Assembly (NCBI GenBank): GCA_041658185.1
Contig: JBBAAR010000001.1
Location: 1-64,000 of the forward strand
Length of the DNA stretch: 64,000 bases
From: UBA8919 sp041658185
Lineage (GTDB): Bacteria; Elusimicrobiota; UBA8919
Direction: 5' to 3'
The notes beneath the pieces are model-generated. The model was not told the origin of the DNA and ran no database searches. It saw nothing but the letters and a program-made list of their open reading frames with translations. The position numbers and the translations under genes are program-made. Of the stretch, positions 17,050 through 25,757 are shown one piece after another (the stretch's first letter is position 1; every line of letters begins with the position of its first letter).

Positions 17050-17861
17050 TTTTTGCTCCATGCCGTTTTTGTATACATCGCCTCTAAATCCGGAAACTCC
17101 GGCTCGCAACATCCGATACAGGGAGACCCATTCTGAATGCACCAGTTGACGCCGGAATTCCAACTCCTTATCGGGCAATCGGCATGCGTATAGGGACCCT
17201 TGCATCCGAGTTCATACATACAACCTTCGTCGGAAAACTTTTTTGCAAATTTTCCTTTGTCAAAATATGGTCTGCGCTCACAATTCTCGTGAATAAGTTT
17301 TCCGTAAAAAAGTTTCGGTCTTGAAAGTTCATCTAATTGAGGAACTCCAAACAATAAAAGGTTGGCAACCGTTCCGGTAAACCAGTCGGGATGAGGCGGA
17401 CAGCCGGGAATATTTATTACGGGTTTTTTTATATTTTTTAATTTAAAAAATTCTTCAACGCTTTTTGCTTTTGTCGGATTTGGTTTTCCTTTTGGAATAC
17501 CACCGAATGCCGAACAGGTTCCGAGTGATAAAATTACAGAAGCATTCTTTGATAGTTCTTCAACAGTATCCTCCATTGATTTTTCTGCGACATCTCCGAA
17601 ACCGTTTTCCGGAATTGAACCTTCAACTATGAGTATGTATTCGCCGTTTTTATTTTTTTCAAAATCCTGCACCACATCCATTGCCAATTTTCCCGATGCG
17701 GTCATTATCGTCGGCATAAATAATAAATTTATATGTTTTCCGGGGACAAGTTCATCCAGCAAAACATTTTTTATCGTCGGACTTAAAGAATTCAAAACAG
17801 AGACAGCGCAACCGCTGCAAGCAGCACCTTGAAACCATATAACAGAAAATTCTTTTTTCAT
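17046..17861 (-). CDS. [NiFe] hydrogenase small subunit, no Tat signal
   Basis: A 271-residue Fe-S subunit passing electrons from the NiFe site. The proximal-cluster motif CSGC is at about residues 15-18, then GTCSAFGG and GCPPHPDW. The medial/distal region HENCERRPYF...DEGC...GCKGP...CPIRSWN...GSPCIGCCEPEFPD has group 1/2 character. The N-terminus (MKKEFSVIWFQGAAC) goes straight into the cluster domain without a twin-arginine signal. The enzyme is therefore predicted to be cytoplasmic, unlike usual group 1 hydrogenases. It is the second gene after fhs. Confidence 0.92.
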   Translation of the reverse strand: MKKEFSVIWFQGAACSGCAVSVLNSLSPTIKNVLLDELVPGKHINLLFMPTIMTASGKLAMDVVQDFEKNKNGEYILIVEGSIPENGFGDVAEKSMEDTVEELSKNASVILSLGTCSAFGGIPKGKPNPTKAKSVEEFFKLKNIKKPVINIPGCPPHPDWFTGTVANLLLFGVPQLDELSRPKLFYGKLIHENCERRPYFDKGKFAKKFSDEGCMYELGCKGPYTHADCPIRSWNSGVNWCIQNGSPCIGCCEPEFPDLEAMYTKTAWSKK

Positions 17862-17909
17862 TTACTCTCCAAATATGAATTTCACAATTCTAAAATTGTA
17901 ATTTTAAAA

Positions 17910-19670
17910 CTAAAACAATCCCGTAACTTTGCCGGTATTTACATCCACATCCACACGTCTAAAAGCGGGGTCGCTGCTTGTGCCGGGCATTAAACTGATG
18001 TTTCCGGTTACAGGACAGAGAAATTTGGCGCCGGCAAAAACTAAAATATCCCGCACGGGAAGAACCCAGCCCTTCGGCACGCCTTTTAATTCCGGATTAT
18101 ATGACAAACTCAAATGCGTTTTTACCATCATCGTCATAAAGTCCTTCATATCCGGATTATTTTCAAACTTTTTTGCTTTCGCTTCCGCTTCCGGCGTCCA
18201 TGAAACCCCGTCGGCGCCATAGACCTCTTTAGCAATTGTTTCAACTCTTTTCCTCAACGGCATATCCAACGGATACAGGAATTTTAAGTTAACTTTATCG
18301 TTGCACGCATCAGTAACAACATCCGCAAGTTCCATGGTTCCTTCGCCGCCTTTAAGCCAGTGATACGAGACGGCGCAACGCACCCCTGCTTTCTCAACAT
18401 ATTTTTTGACCAGAGCGATTTCATCTTTGGTATCGGTGTAAAAAGGATTTATACAGACGACGGGATTTATTCCCGATTTTTTTATAATACCGACATGATG
18501 CAGCAGGTTGACGATGCCGTTTTCCAAAAGTCCCAAATTTTCCTTCGTGTATTCTTCAGGAATTGGTCTGCCCGGTGTTACTTTCGGACCACCGCCGTGC
18601 ATTTTTAACGCACGGACAGTGCATACAAGCACCGAAACATTAGGGGTAAGACCGCTTAAACGACTCTTTACATTCCAGAATTTTTCAAATCCGATATCCG
18701 CCCCGAAACCGCTCTCCGTCACATGGTAATCAAACATTTTCAAACCGAGACGGTCGGCAATAATGGAGGATTGTCCGACGGCAATATTGGCAAAAGGTCC
18801 GGCATGAACCATACAGGGCTGGTATTCAACCGTGCTCATAAGAGTCGGGTTAATCGTATTTCTCATCCATGCGCACATCGCACCCGCAACATCCAAATCG
18901 GAAGTCGTTACGGGTCTGCCTTTCTTGTCATATGCAACAATAATTTTTCCCAGCCGGTCCCGTAGGTCCTTCAAATCCCGCACGATGGAAAGAATCGCCA
19001 TAAGTTCCGAACTTACCGCGATACCAAACCTGGAAGCCATCATATAGCCGTCTTGTTTCCCGCCAAGACCTGTAATAATGCTGCGCAATGACTGTGCACA
19101 GAAATCAATTATCCAGCCCATTTCTATTGCCGTCGGGTCAATATCAAGCCGCTTTAATTTCCGCTTGGCAAGTTCCGCATCGTCGTAATTTCTTTCATGC
19201 TGCATACGAGCGGTCAGCGCCACCATTGCGAGGTTATGGGCATTCATAATATCATTTATATCACCTGTTAATCCAAGTGAAAACTCTGTCATCGGGATAA
19301 GCAGCGCATTCCCGCCGCCGGCAGCAGTCCCTTTGATATTCATCGTCGGACCGCCTGACGGCTGACGGATACATCCGCCCGCATTTTTACCCCTCTTGCC
19401 GAGACCTTCCAACAGACCCATTGTCGCGGTTGATTTTCCTTCGCCGAGAGGGGTGGGCGTAATGGCGGTAACTTCTATATACTTGCCGTCGGGTTTGCTT
19501 TTTAGACGGTCAATTATCTTCATAAAATCTAATTTACATATTTTTCCGTGAGGAATAATTTCGTCCTTTTTAAGTCCTAATTTGTCACGCCATTCGTCGG
19601 GCGCCGGCATATTTTTTTCTGCCGCTTCAGCGATCTGCCAGTCAGCCATTTTAGTCGGGTCATAAATCAT
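17910..19670 (-). CDS. fhs: Formate-tetrahydrofolate ligase
   Basis: ATP-dependent ligation of formate to THF, giving 10-formyl-THF, the entry of formate into the methyl branch. The 586-residue protein contains the P-loop region TPLGEGKSTAT, RQPSGGPTMNIKGTAAGGG, FSLGLTGD and MVHAGPFANIA. Length is slightly above the usual 555-560 because of an N-terminal extension. It leads the operon fhs-hydS-hydL-protease-metV-metF-fchA-folD, with a GGAGG ribosome-binding site. Confidence 0.96.
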   Translation of the reverse strand: MIYDPTKMADWQIAEAAEKNMPAPDEWRDKLGLKKDEIIPHGKICKLDFMKIIDRLKSKPDGKYIEVTAITPTPLGEGKSTATMGLLEGLGKRGKNAGGCIRQPSGGPTMNIKGTAAGGGNALLIPMTEFSLGLTGDINDIMNAHNLAMVALTARMQHERNYDDAELAKRKLKRLDIDPTAIEMGWIIDFCAQSLRSIITGLGGKQDGYMMASRFGIAVSSELMAILSIVRDLKDLRDRLGKIIVAYDKKGRPVTTSDLDVAGAMCAWMRNTINPTLMSTVEYQPCMVHAGPFANIAVGQSSIIADRLGLKMFDYHVTESGFGADIGFEKFWNVKSRLSGLTPNVSVLVCTVRALKMHGGGPKVTPGRPIPEEYTKENLGLLENGIVNLLHHVGIIKKSGINPVVCINPFYTDTKDEIALVKKYVEKAGVRCAVSYHWLKGGEGTMELADVVTDACNDKVNLKFLYPLDMPLRKRVETIAKEVYGADGVSWTPEAEAKAKKFENNPDMKDFMTMMVKTHLSLSYNPELKGVPKGWVLPVRDILVFAGAKFLCPVTGNISLMPGTSSDPAFRRVDVDVNTGKVTGLF

Positions 19671-19709
19671 ATTTTATTCCTCCGAATGAATATAAATTTA
19701 CACTTATTC

Positions 19710-19740
19710 ATTATATTACAAAAAAAAAATATTAAGTCAA
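19710..19740 (-). promoter_or_regulatory. Putative fhs promoter
   Basis: Minus strand: TTGACT (19740-19735), 19-base spacer rich in T, exact TATAAT (19715-19710). The spacer is longer than ideal. The T tract could also serve as the end of the preceding fdh operon. Confidence 0.4.
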
Positions 19741-19743
19741 TAG

Positions 19744-20145
19744 TCAATAAATAAAAAAACACATATCGGGTTTAAGATATTTTAACACGCTCGTTCCTTC
19801 TATTACAACCCCCGGCGATTTTTCGAGTTTTTCAAATGCCTCTTTAAGCCCGTTTTTTAGCCCCGCAGGAGTTGCTTTTAACCACAAAACTTTTTCAGCG
19901 CCTGCCTTTTTCATCCTGCCGGTATCCTTATTTTTTTGGTTGATTATTTTTTTGTCGGAAATTAAAGTAAACGGTTCTTTTTGACGGCCGCATACATTAC
20001 AGTTTTTTTCACCCCTCGGGCAGGAACCCTTCCTTGCGACGGTCACTTTCATCGCCGACCACCCGTTAAGCTGCTTCAAGATATGCTCGACTAAAGCGGT
20101 TTTACCTATACCGCTATATCTTCCGGAAACGGTGATGATTTTCAT
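19744..20145 (-). CDS. MobB-like P-loop protein
   Basis: A 133-residue protein starting MKIITVSGRYSGIGKTALVEH, a Walker A motif typical of MobB/CobQ-type NTPases. It has a cysteine cluster CPRGEKNCNVCGRQ near residue 42 that could bind metal, and a VVIEGTS strand near the end. MobB assists molybdopterin-guanine-dinucleotide synthesis. It closes the fdh operon, overlapping the upstream Fe-S gene by four bases, and mobA lies in the same operon. The cysteine motif is not standard for E. coli MobB. Confidence 0.65.
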   Translation of the reverse strand: MKIITVSGRYSGIGKTALVEHILKQLNGWSAMKVTVARKGSCPRGEKNCNVCGRQKEPFTLISDKKIINQKNKDTGRMKKAGAEKVLWLKATPAGLKNGLKEAFEKLEKSPGVVIEGTSVLKYLKPDMCFFIY

Positions 20146-21155
20146 ATTTCTTTTAAGAGTGACTGATAATTATCGCCTTTTGTAAGAGAACAAATGAAAC
20201 TTTCCATTTCCAGATTCACGGGACAAACGCCCGTGCATCTGCCGCAGCCGACGCACCCGTACATATTAAACCATTTTTTGCTATGGTAAAGTTTGCAGTA
20301 GAATCTTCTTTTTATCCTTTGCTCTCTTGCAAAATTCGGGTTAAACCCGCCCGCCATGCGGCCGTAGCCCTCAAAGGTGCAGGAGTCCCATGAACGTTTC
20401 CGCATTATGCTTTTTGCAGAAACATCGTCATGTACATTGAAACAAAAACAGGTCGGGCAGATAAATTCGCAGCCGCCGCAGTTTATGCAGCGATGCCCGA
20501 GTTCTTTCCAGAATTGCGCCGGGGTTTCCTCCGTGAGTTTTTTTTCAATTTTTTTCATGTCGTATGTTCCTTCCATCTGCATTTTGCATTTATTACGGAT
20601 TGTGTTTTGCTCGGATATCTGTGCATTATTTGCACCTGTAAAATAACCGCCGAATTCCCGAATAAATTCCCTGCCTTTCGCATTTCCCGCCGTTACCAAA
20701 AATTCCTCTCCCAAATCGGTGAACTGCAAGTCATATTTTTCATCCAGATAGGGACCGCTCCCGCTTAAAAGACAGAAACAATTTTTTGCAGGCGTATTGC
20801 AGGTCAGCGTAATAATGATGCTGTTTTGCCGTTTTTTGAGATAATAAATATCATACGGCTCTTTTGAAAAAAATAAGTCCTGAAATTTCACTGCGTTTGC
20901 ATCACAAGGACGCACTCCGAAGAAAAGAAATTTTCCGTCGACATTTTTTTGGGGAATTAAAATCTCACTCTGCGGAAAAAAGAAATCCTTTAATGAATTA
21001 TACGGCAGGACATAATTTTCCGGCAATGCGTCTATCGGCCCGGTTTCTTCAAATAATATATCGCCGCCGTGCTTTTCTTTCGGTGCAATAATAATGTATT
21101 TTTTTGCCGCAGCGCCCAATAATTTACAGATGTCACGCTTTTTTAATATTTTCAT
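20142..21155 (-). CDS. HydB/AsrA-like Fe-S electron-transfer subunit of formate dehydrogenase
   Basis: A 337-residue protein resembling the beta subunit of archaeal sulfhydrogenase and anaerobic sulfite reductase subunit A. The N-terminal region has FGVRPCDANAV. The C-terminal half carries two 4Fe-4S sites, CINCGGCEFICPTCFCF and CVGCGRCTGVCP. Together with the FAD/2Fe-2S subunit at 23190-23984 it would link FdhA to NAD(P) or ferredoxin. It overlaps fdhA by 23 bases. The partner and direction of electron flow are inferred, not visible. Confidence 0.8.
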   Translation of the reverse strand: MKILKKRDICKLLGAAAKKYIIIAPKEKHGGDILFEETGPIDALPENYVLPYNSLKDFFFPQSEILIPQKNVDGKFLFFGVRPCDANAVKFQDLFFSKEPYDIYYLKKRQNSIIITLTCNTPAKNCFCLLSGSGPYLDEKYDLQFTDLGEEFLVTAGNAKGREFIREFGGYFTGANNAQISEQNTIRNKCKMQMEGTYDMKKIEKKLTEETPAQFWKELGHRCINCGGCEFICPTCFCFNVHDDVSAKSIMRKRSWDSCTFEGYGRMAGGFNPNFAREQRIKRRFYCKLYHSKKWFNMYGCVGCGRCTGVCPVNLEMESFICSLTKGDNYQSLLKEI

Positions 21156-23193
21156 ATTTTTTTATCCTTACGGCACAGACCTTGTATTCGCCGATTTTTG
21201 CAATGGGGTCGAACACATCGTTGGTCAATATATTCGTCATATTTTTTGCAAAATGGAACGGCATCCATAAAACACCTTTAATAATTGCCGGCGTGATGCT
21301 TGCTTTTACCGTTATACCGCCGCGGCGGCTGGAGACCTCGACGATATCTCCGTTTTTTATGTTATATTCCTTCGCATCTACGGGATTTATCTGGACGAAG
21401 TTCTCGGGAAATTCCCTCTGCAATATTTTTGTACGGGACGTCATTGTCGCGACATTATAGTGGAATAAAATCCTGCCCGTAGAAAGGATGAAAGGAAATT
21501 CCTTGTCCGGAAGTTCCCGCGGCGGCTGATGTTCTATCGGGAAAAATTTCCCCTTGCCTTGTGAAAACTTTTCCTGATGCAAAATTTTTGTTCCCGGATG
21601 TTTTTTGTTCGGGCAGGGCCATTGCAATGTTTCTTTTTCCAGCCGCCCGTAAGAAATCCCGCCGTAAATCGGCGTAAGAGCCGCCGCCTCATCCATAATT
21701 TCTTCCGGATTTTCCGGACCAATCTCATATCCCATTGTTTTTGCCAATTTTACGATAATTTCCCCGTCGGGCAGACTGCCGTTTAAAGGTGCGATTGCCT
21801 TTCTTACCCTCTGGACTCTCCTGTCCGCGTTGGTAAATGTCCCTTCTTTCTCCGCAAAACTTGCCGCAGGGAAAACCACATCCGCTAACTCTGCCGTCTT
21901 GCAGATGAATAAATCATGCACGACCAGAAGTTCAAGTTTTTTCAAACACTCTATTACGTGCCGGGAATTGGGCTCCGACATAACAACATCCTCGCCGACG
22001 ACATATAACGCCTTGATTTTCCCTTCAAGCATTTTTTCAAGTATTTCGGATATGACTAAGCCGTTTTCAGAAGAAAGTTTTCCGCCCCATGCCGCTTCAA
22101 ATTTTTTCCTTATATTTTCATCAGAGACCTTCTGGTATCCGGGAAAAACATTCGGTAACGCGCCCATATCACAAGCGCCCTGGACATTGTTCTGCCCTCT
22201 TAAAGGGTTGACCCCGGAGGAAGGTTTTCCCACATTCCCGCAGAGCATCGCTAAATTTGCGAGTGTTGAAACATTGTCGGTGCCGCAGGTGTGTTCCGTA
22301 ATACCGAGTCCGTAGACGATACTTGCCGGCTTTATTGCGGAGTACAACCGTGCTGCTTTTATAATTAAATCTTTCGGCACACCGGTAATTTTTTCGGCAT
22401 ATTCCGGCGTGTATTTTTTGATTGTTTCACAAAATTCTGAAAACCCCTCGGTACGCGACAGGATAAAATTTTTATCCTGTAAACCGTTATGCAATATGAA
22501 GTTCATCATCGCATTCAGAAGTGCGATGTCGGTCCCCGGGACGGGTTTCAAATGAAGCGAACAAAAATTTGCCGTCTCTATCTCTCTCGGGTCTATCAGA
22601 ATTATGGTTGCTCCTTTATCCACGGCGGTTCTCAGCCGCCAACCGATTATCGGATGCGATTCAAGTGTGTTAGAACCGACGACCAGTATGCATTTGCTTG
22701 AAGCGAGTTCTTCTATGGAATTTGTTCCGGCGCCGCTTCCGAAAGAACGGGCAAGCCCTGCTACCGTCGGTGAATGGCAGGTTCTTGCACAATGGTCTAT
22801 GTTGTTCGTCCCCAGGACACAGCGGACAAATTTCTGGAACAGATAATTTTCTTCGTTAGTACACCTTGCGGAAGCGATAAAAGCGACGGATTCCGGACCG
22901 TATTTCTCCAGAATTTCAGTTAATTTTTTCGCCGTGAATTTTAATGCTTTGTCCCAGCTTGCGGGCTTGAAATCCGCCGGCGCAAACCGGCGGCCAGTCC
23001 TCAAAAGCGGCGTTTTTAACCGCTGGGGATGCGTGATAAACTCATACGCCGTCCAGCCCTTCACACAGAGCCGTCCGCGTGAAACAGGATGGTTTTTTGA
23101 AGGGACCACTCCGACGGGTATTCCGCCTTCTGTTTTTATGTAAAAGTTGCAGCCGACGCCGCAGAACGGACAAGTCGTTAATGTGTGATTCAT
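21133..23193 (-). CDS. fdhA: Formate dehydrogenase catalytic subunit, cysteine form
   Basis: Molybdenum/tungsten bis-MGD enzyme interconverting CO2 and formate, the first methyl-branch step. The 686-residue protein has a 4Fe-4S site at C8-x2-C11-x3-C15-x27-C43. The active-site motif DHCARTCHSP has C139 encoded by TGC, so it is not a selenoprotein. GQNNVQGACDMG and the C-terminal MopB-binding domain (HYNVATMTSRT) are present. The gene overlaps hydG by four bases and hydB by 23, forming a tight unit with mobA and mobB. Confidence 0.92.
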   Translation of the reverse strand: MNHTLTTCPFCGVGCNFYIKTEGGIPVGVVPSKNHPVSRGRLCVKGWTAYEFITHPQRLKTPLLRTGRRFAPADFKPASWDKALKFTAKKLTEILEKYGPESVAFIASARCTNEENYLFQKFVRCVLGTNNIDHCARTCHSPTVAGLARSFGSGAGTNSIEELASSKCILVVGSNTLESHPIIGWRLRTAVDKGATIILIDPREIETANFCSLHLKPVPGTDIALLNAMMNFILHNGLQDKNFILSRTEGFSEFCETIKKYTPEYAEKITGVPKDLIIKAARLYSAIKPASIVYGLGITEHTCGTDNVSTLANLAMLCGNVGKPSSGVNPLRGQNNVQGACDMGALPNVFPGYQKVSDENIRKKFEAAWGGKLSSENGLVISEILEKMLEGKIKALYVVGEDVVMSEPNSRHVIECLKKLELLVVHDLFICKTAELADVVFPAASFAEKEGTFTNADRRVQRVRKAIAPLNGSLPDGEIIVKLAKTMGYEIGPENPEEIMDEAAALTPIYGGISYGRLEKETLQWPCPNKKHPGTKILHQEKFSQGKGKFFPIEHQPPRELPDKEFPFILSTGRILFHYNVATMTSRTKILQREFPENFVQINPVDAKEYNIKNGDIVEVSSRRGGITVKASITPAIIKGVLWMPFHFAKNMTNILTNDVFDPIAKIGEYKVCAVRIKKYENIKKA

Positions 23194-23984
23194 AATTCTA
23201 TTCCGGTCAGTTCGCTATATTTAAACACGGGGCCATCCGAACATACAAATTTCTCGCCAAGATAACAATGCCCGCATTTCCCGATGCCGCATTTCATATG
23301 CCTTTCTAATGAAAGTATTATTTCGGATGCGGGAAATCCGAGTTCAAGCAGTTCTTTAACCGTGAACTTCATCATTACGGCGGGTCCGCATATTATTGCG
23401 GATGCATTTCTAACAGGGATGGTTATTTTTTTAAATAGCGTTGTTACAACTCCTACATTTCCTTTCCAATCAGAACCGCCGATATCAACGGTGAGCAAAA
23501 AATTTATATCATCCCTTTTTTCCCATAATTTGATTTCTTTTTTGAACAGAACATCTTCAGGTGTCCTTGCTCCGTAAAGTATGGAAACATTTTTGAAACC
23601 GCCTCTGTTGTCAAGTATGTAATTTACGACGGGCCTCAACGGCGCAATTCCCAATCCGCCCGCAATTATCAAAACATCTCTTTGCTTTAGCGAGGCAACG
23701 GGAAATCCATTACCAAAAGGTCCTCTTATGGATAGATAATCGCCTTTTTTTAGTCTGTGAATTACACCGGTCAGCGCGCCGGCACGTTTTATGGTTAACG
23801 CAATTTTTCCGGAAATTGTGCCGGAAATAGAAATCGGTGATTCTCCGGCTCCAAAAATTCCGACCATAAAAAACTGCCCCGGGATGTATCCGGTTCTATA
23901 ATTTAAGATAAATGTTTTTGTATCGGGTGTTTCCCGGATTATTTCCGAAATTTTTATTTTTTTAGGCAGGTAGTAGTTTTTCAT
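23190..23984 (-). CDS. HydG/AsrB-like FAD and 2Fe-2S NAD(P)-oxidoreductase subunit
   Basis: A 264-residue ferredoxin-reductase-type protein. The FAD-binding segment (GYIPGQFFMVGI, then IRGPFGNGF) is followed by the NAD(P)-binding domain (VLIIAGGLGIAPLRP). At the C-terminus CGIGKCGHCYLGEKFVC holds a 2Fe-2S cluster in the PyrK/HydG style. It most likely connects the formate dehydrogenase to NAD(P)H. Its start overlaps the mobA end by 23 bases. Confidence 0.85.
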   Translation of the reverse strand: MKNYYLPKKIKISEIIRETPDTKTFILNYRTGYIPGQFFMVGIFGAGESPISISGTISGKIALTIKRAGALTGVIHRLKKGDYLSIRGPFGNGFPVASLKQRDVLIIAGGLGIAPLRPVVNYILDNRGGFKNVSILYGARTPEDVLFKKEIKLWEKRDDINFLLTVDIGGSDWKGNVGVVTTLFKKITIPVRNASAIICGPAVMMKFTVKELLELGFPASEIILSLERHMKCGIGKCGHCYLGEKFVCSDGPVFKYSELTGIEL

Positions 23985-24531
23985 AGTCGTCCGGCGTATT
24001 GATGTTGAAAAATAAAACTTCCGGTTTCCCGAATTCCGCTATTTCTTCTTTTTTAATTTTTTTCAATTTAATTTTGTCAAAAAAAAAATTTATTTTGAGA
24101 TTATCGTCATTAATCATCTTTTCTATTACAGGAATACATTTTTTTGAGTATATCGCAAAAAGCGGCTCATAACCATTTTTAAGACAGGGCACAACCGCAT
24201 CAAAACCATTTTTTAACTTTATCATATATCTCAGCAGCCGCAAGTTTATATTAGGCATATCGCAGGCAATCACAAAATTATAGAATGACGGGGACATTAC
24301 CAGCCCCGAATATATCCCGCCCAGAGGACCGCAACCGGGAATGATATCTTTAATTGTCAGGGTGTCTCTATATTTGTGCCTGGAATTATCGGAAACAATA
24401 ATTATTTTCCTGAATATTTTTTTAAACAGCGCTATCTGTTTTTTTAACAACGGTTGTCCGTTTATCTTCATAAATGATTTGTCAAAACCGAACCGTGTTG
24501 ATTTTCCGCCGGCAAGAATTATACCTGTCAT
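23962..24531 (-). CDS. mobA: Molybdenum cofactor guanylyltransferase
   Basis: Transfers GMP to molybdopterin to make the MGD cofactor used by FdhA. The 189-residue protein has the nucleotidyltransferase signature GIILAGGKSTRFGFDKS and a PLGGIYSGL segment, with CDMPN near residue 98. Its ATG overlaps the acsE stop by four bases. Placement inside the fdh operon fits a dedicated cofactor supply. Confidence 0.92.
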   Translation of the reverse strand: MTGIILAGGKSTRFGFDKSFMKINGQPLLKKQIALFKKIFRKIIIVSDNSRHKYRDTLTIKDIIPGCGPLGGIYSGLVMSPSFYNFVIACDMPNINLRLLRYMIKLKNGFDAVVPCLKNGYEPLFAIYSKKCIPVIEKMINDDNLKINFFFDKIKLKKIKKEEIAEFGKPEVLFFNINTPDDYEKLLPA

Positions 24532-25316
24532 TTTTTCCTGTAAGCGTCAAGGTACGAATCGCAATAGATATTTTTGCCGAGCAGAAGTTCGGCGGTTATC
24601 ATTGAATCCATAAGTTCTTTATCCAGAGGATTAAGGATTGCAGCATCAAGCCCTAATGCCAATGCCATCACAAGAAATGTTTTATCAACAAGCGGCCTGT
24701 TGAGTGTTCCCTGTGAAACATTTGAAAGTCCAAGAATTGTTTTTGGCGGAGGGTCGCATATAAGTTTGCACTGCCTGATAGTTTCAAGAACTGCTTTTGA
24801 ATGGTCCTGGGCGACATTGACAGGAAGGATAAGCGCATCAATATAAAGATTTTCCGGCTCTATCTGATGTTCCATCGCCGAAGCAATGATGTTTGTAACA
24901 ATTTCAAGCCGCGATTCCGCGTTTGCAGGAACTCCGGATTTAGTCATTGTTAAAGCGATAACTTTTGAGTTATATTTTTTCGCAAGAGGAAGGAGCAAGT
25001 CAAGTTTTTCTTTCTGACCGGAAGTTGAATTCAAAAATGAGCCGGGACCCGCCAACGAAAGCCCTTTTTCCATAACAGCCGGTTTTGTCGTGTCAACAGC
25101 AAGGGGCTGAGCGGTCACTTCGCGAATTACCGTGATTAACCACTCCATATCTTTCAATGGCTCTGCTGATGCAGGTCCCACATTTACATCCAGAGCATCA
25201 GCGCCTGCTTCCAATTGTTTTTTCGCAAGTTCCTGAATTATCAGTTTGTTTTTTGTCTGAATCGCCTCGCTTACATTCTTAAACATCCCGTTAATCTTTT
25301 CACCGATAATAAACAT
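24528..25316 (-). CDS. acsE: Methyl-THF:corrinoid iron-sulfur protein methyltransferase
   Basis: Moves the methyl group from methyl-THF to the cobalt of AcsC/AcsD, joining the two branches. The 262-residue TIM-barrel pterin-binding protein shows GEKINGMFK, ADALDVNVGP, PLAVDTTKP and FLNSTSG, and GLSNVSQGTLNRP in the C-terminal half, all typical of MeTr. Length matches Moorella AcsE. It heads the acsE-mobA-hydG-fdhA-hydB-mobB operon and is about 5 kb from the acs operon. A GGGGGGAG ribosome-binding site precedes it. Confidence 0.94.
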   Translation of the reverse strand: MFIIGEKINGMFKNVSEAIQTKNKLIIQELAKKQLEAGADALDVNVGPASAEPLKDMEWLITVIREVTAQPLAVDTTKPAVMEKGLSLAGPGSFLNSTSGQKEKLDLLLPLAKKYNSKVIALTMTKSGVPANAESRLEIVTNIIASAMEHQIEPENLYIDALILPVNVAQDHSKAVLETIRQCKLICDPPPKTILGLSNVSQGTLNRPLVDKTFLVMALALGLDAAILNPLDKELMDSMITAELLLGKNIYCDSYLDAYRKK

Positions 25317-25346
25317 AATTCTCCCCCCAAATCCAACGCTGTATTT

Positions 25347-25757
25347 CTATACCCCTATTTTACTTTTCACCCAATCAAAAAATCTTGTCGTCAATTTAAC
25401 AAGCGTTTCTGCTTCGCTTTCAAGGAAGTCCCTGTCTTCGTATTCTACTAAATTTTTCTTTGATAATATACTTGCAAGTGTTTTACTTTTTTGTTCAATA
25501 TCCTGTATATTGGAAACCGTTGATAGCAAATCCACTACATCACCGTGGTCTTCGCTTGAAGACCTCAATCCCAAGTGAAAGACCAATATGGCGTCGCAAG
25601 CAGAAATTGCACAATGCACTGCATTCAGACCGACGGCATTCCATCGCTTTTCATTTTTTGCCGCCAACATCGTATAATAAAATTCTTCTGCTTTTTTCAA
25701 ATATACGATATATTTGGTTCTTTCAATTTTTCGTGTTGTGATTCTTTTTGCCGTCAT
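25347..25757 (-). CDS. HEPN-like protein, partner of the MNT nucleotidyltransferase
   Basis: A 136-residue all-helical protein with a HEPN-type central helix (WNAVGLNAVHCAISACDAIL). The canonical RNase motif Rx4-6H is not clear: K/R-W precedes the histidine by more than six residues. In MNT/HEPN toxin-antitoxin pairs the HEPN protein is the toxin and the nucleotidyltransferase AMPylates it. Its start overlaps the upstream gene by four bases, supporting the pair. The helix could instead belong to a non-catalytic HEPN or DUF protein. Confidence 0.6.
   Translation of the reverse strand: MTAKRITTRKIERTKYIVYLKKAEEFYYTMLAAKNEKRWNAVGLNAVHCAISACDAILVFHLGLRSSSEDHGDVVDLLSTVSNIQDIEQKSKTLASILSKKNLVEYEDRDFLESEAETLVKLTTRFFDWVKSKIGV

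Noticed and set aside
17050..17205. 52-codon N-terminal extension of the hydrogenase large subunit
   Set aside because: It runs through the small-subunit gene in another frame and has no hydrogenase similarity; the ATG at 17049 overlaps the small-subunit stop as ATGA and begins the conserved sequence.
22766..22780. Possible selenocysteine in FdhA
   Set aside because: The codon at the active-site position is TGC, not TGA, so this is a cysteine enzyme and no SECIS element is needed.
25347..25757. Classical HEPN RNase motif Rx4-6H
   Set aside because: Looking along the central helix, no arginine lies 5-7 residues before the histidine. I keep the HEPN call on helix pattern and pairing, but not a claim of RNase activity.
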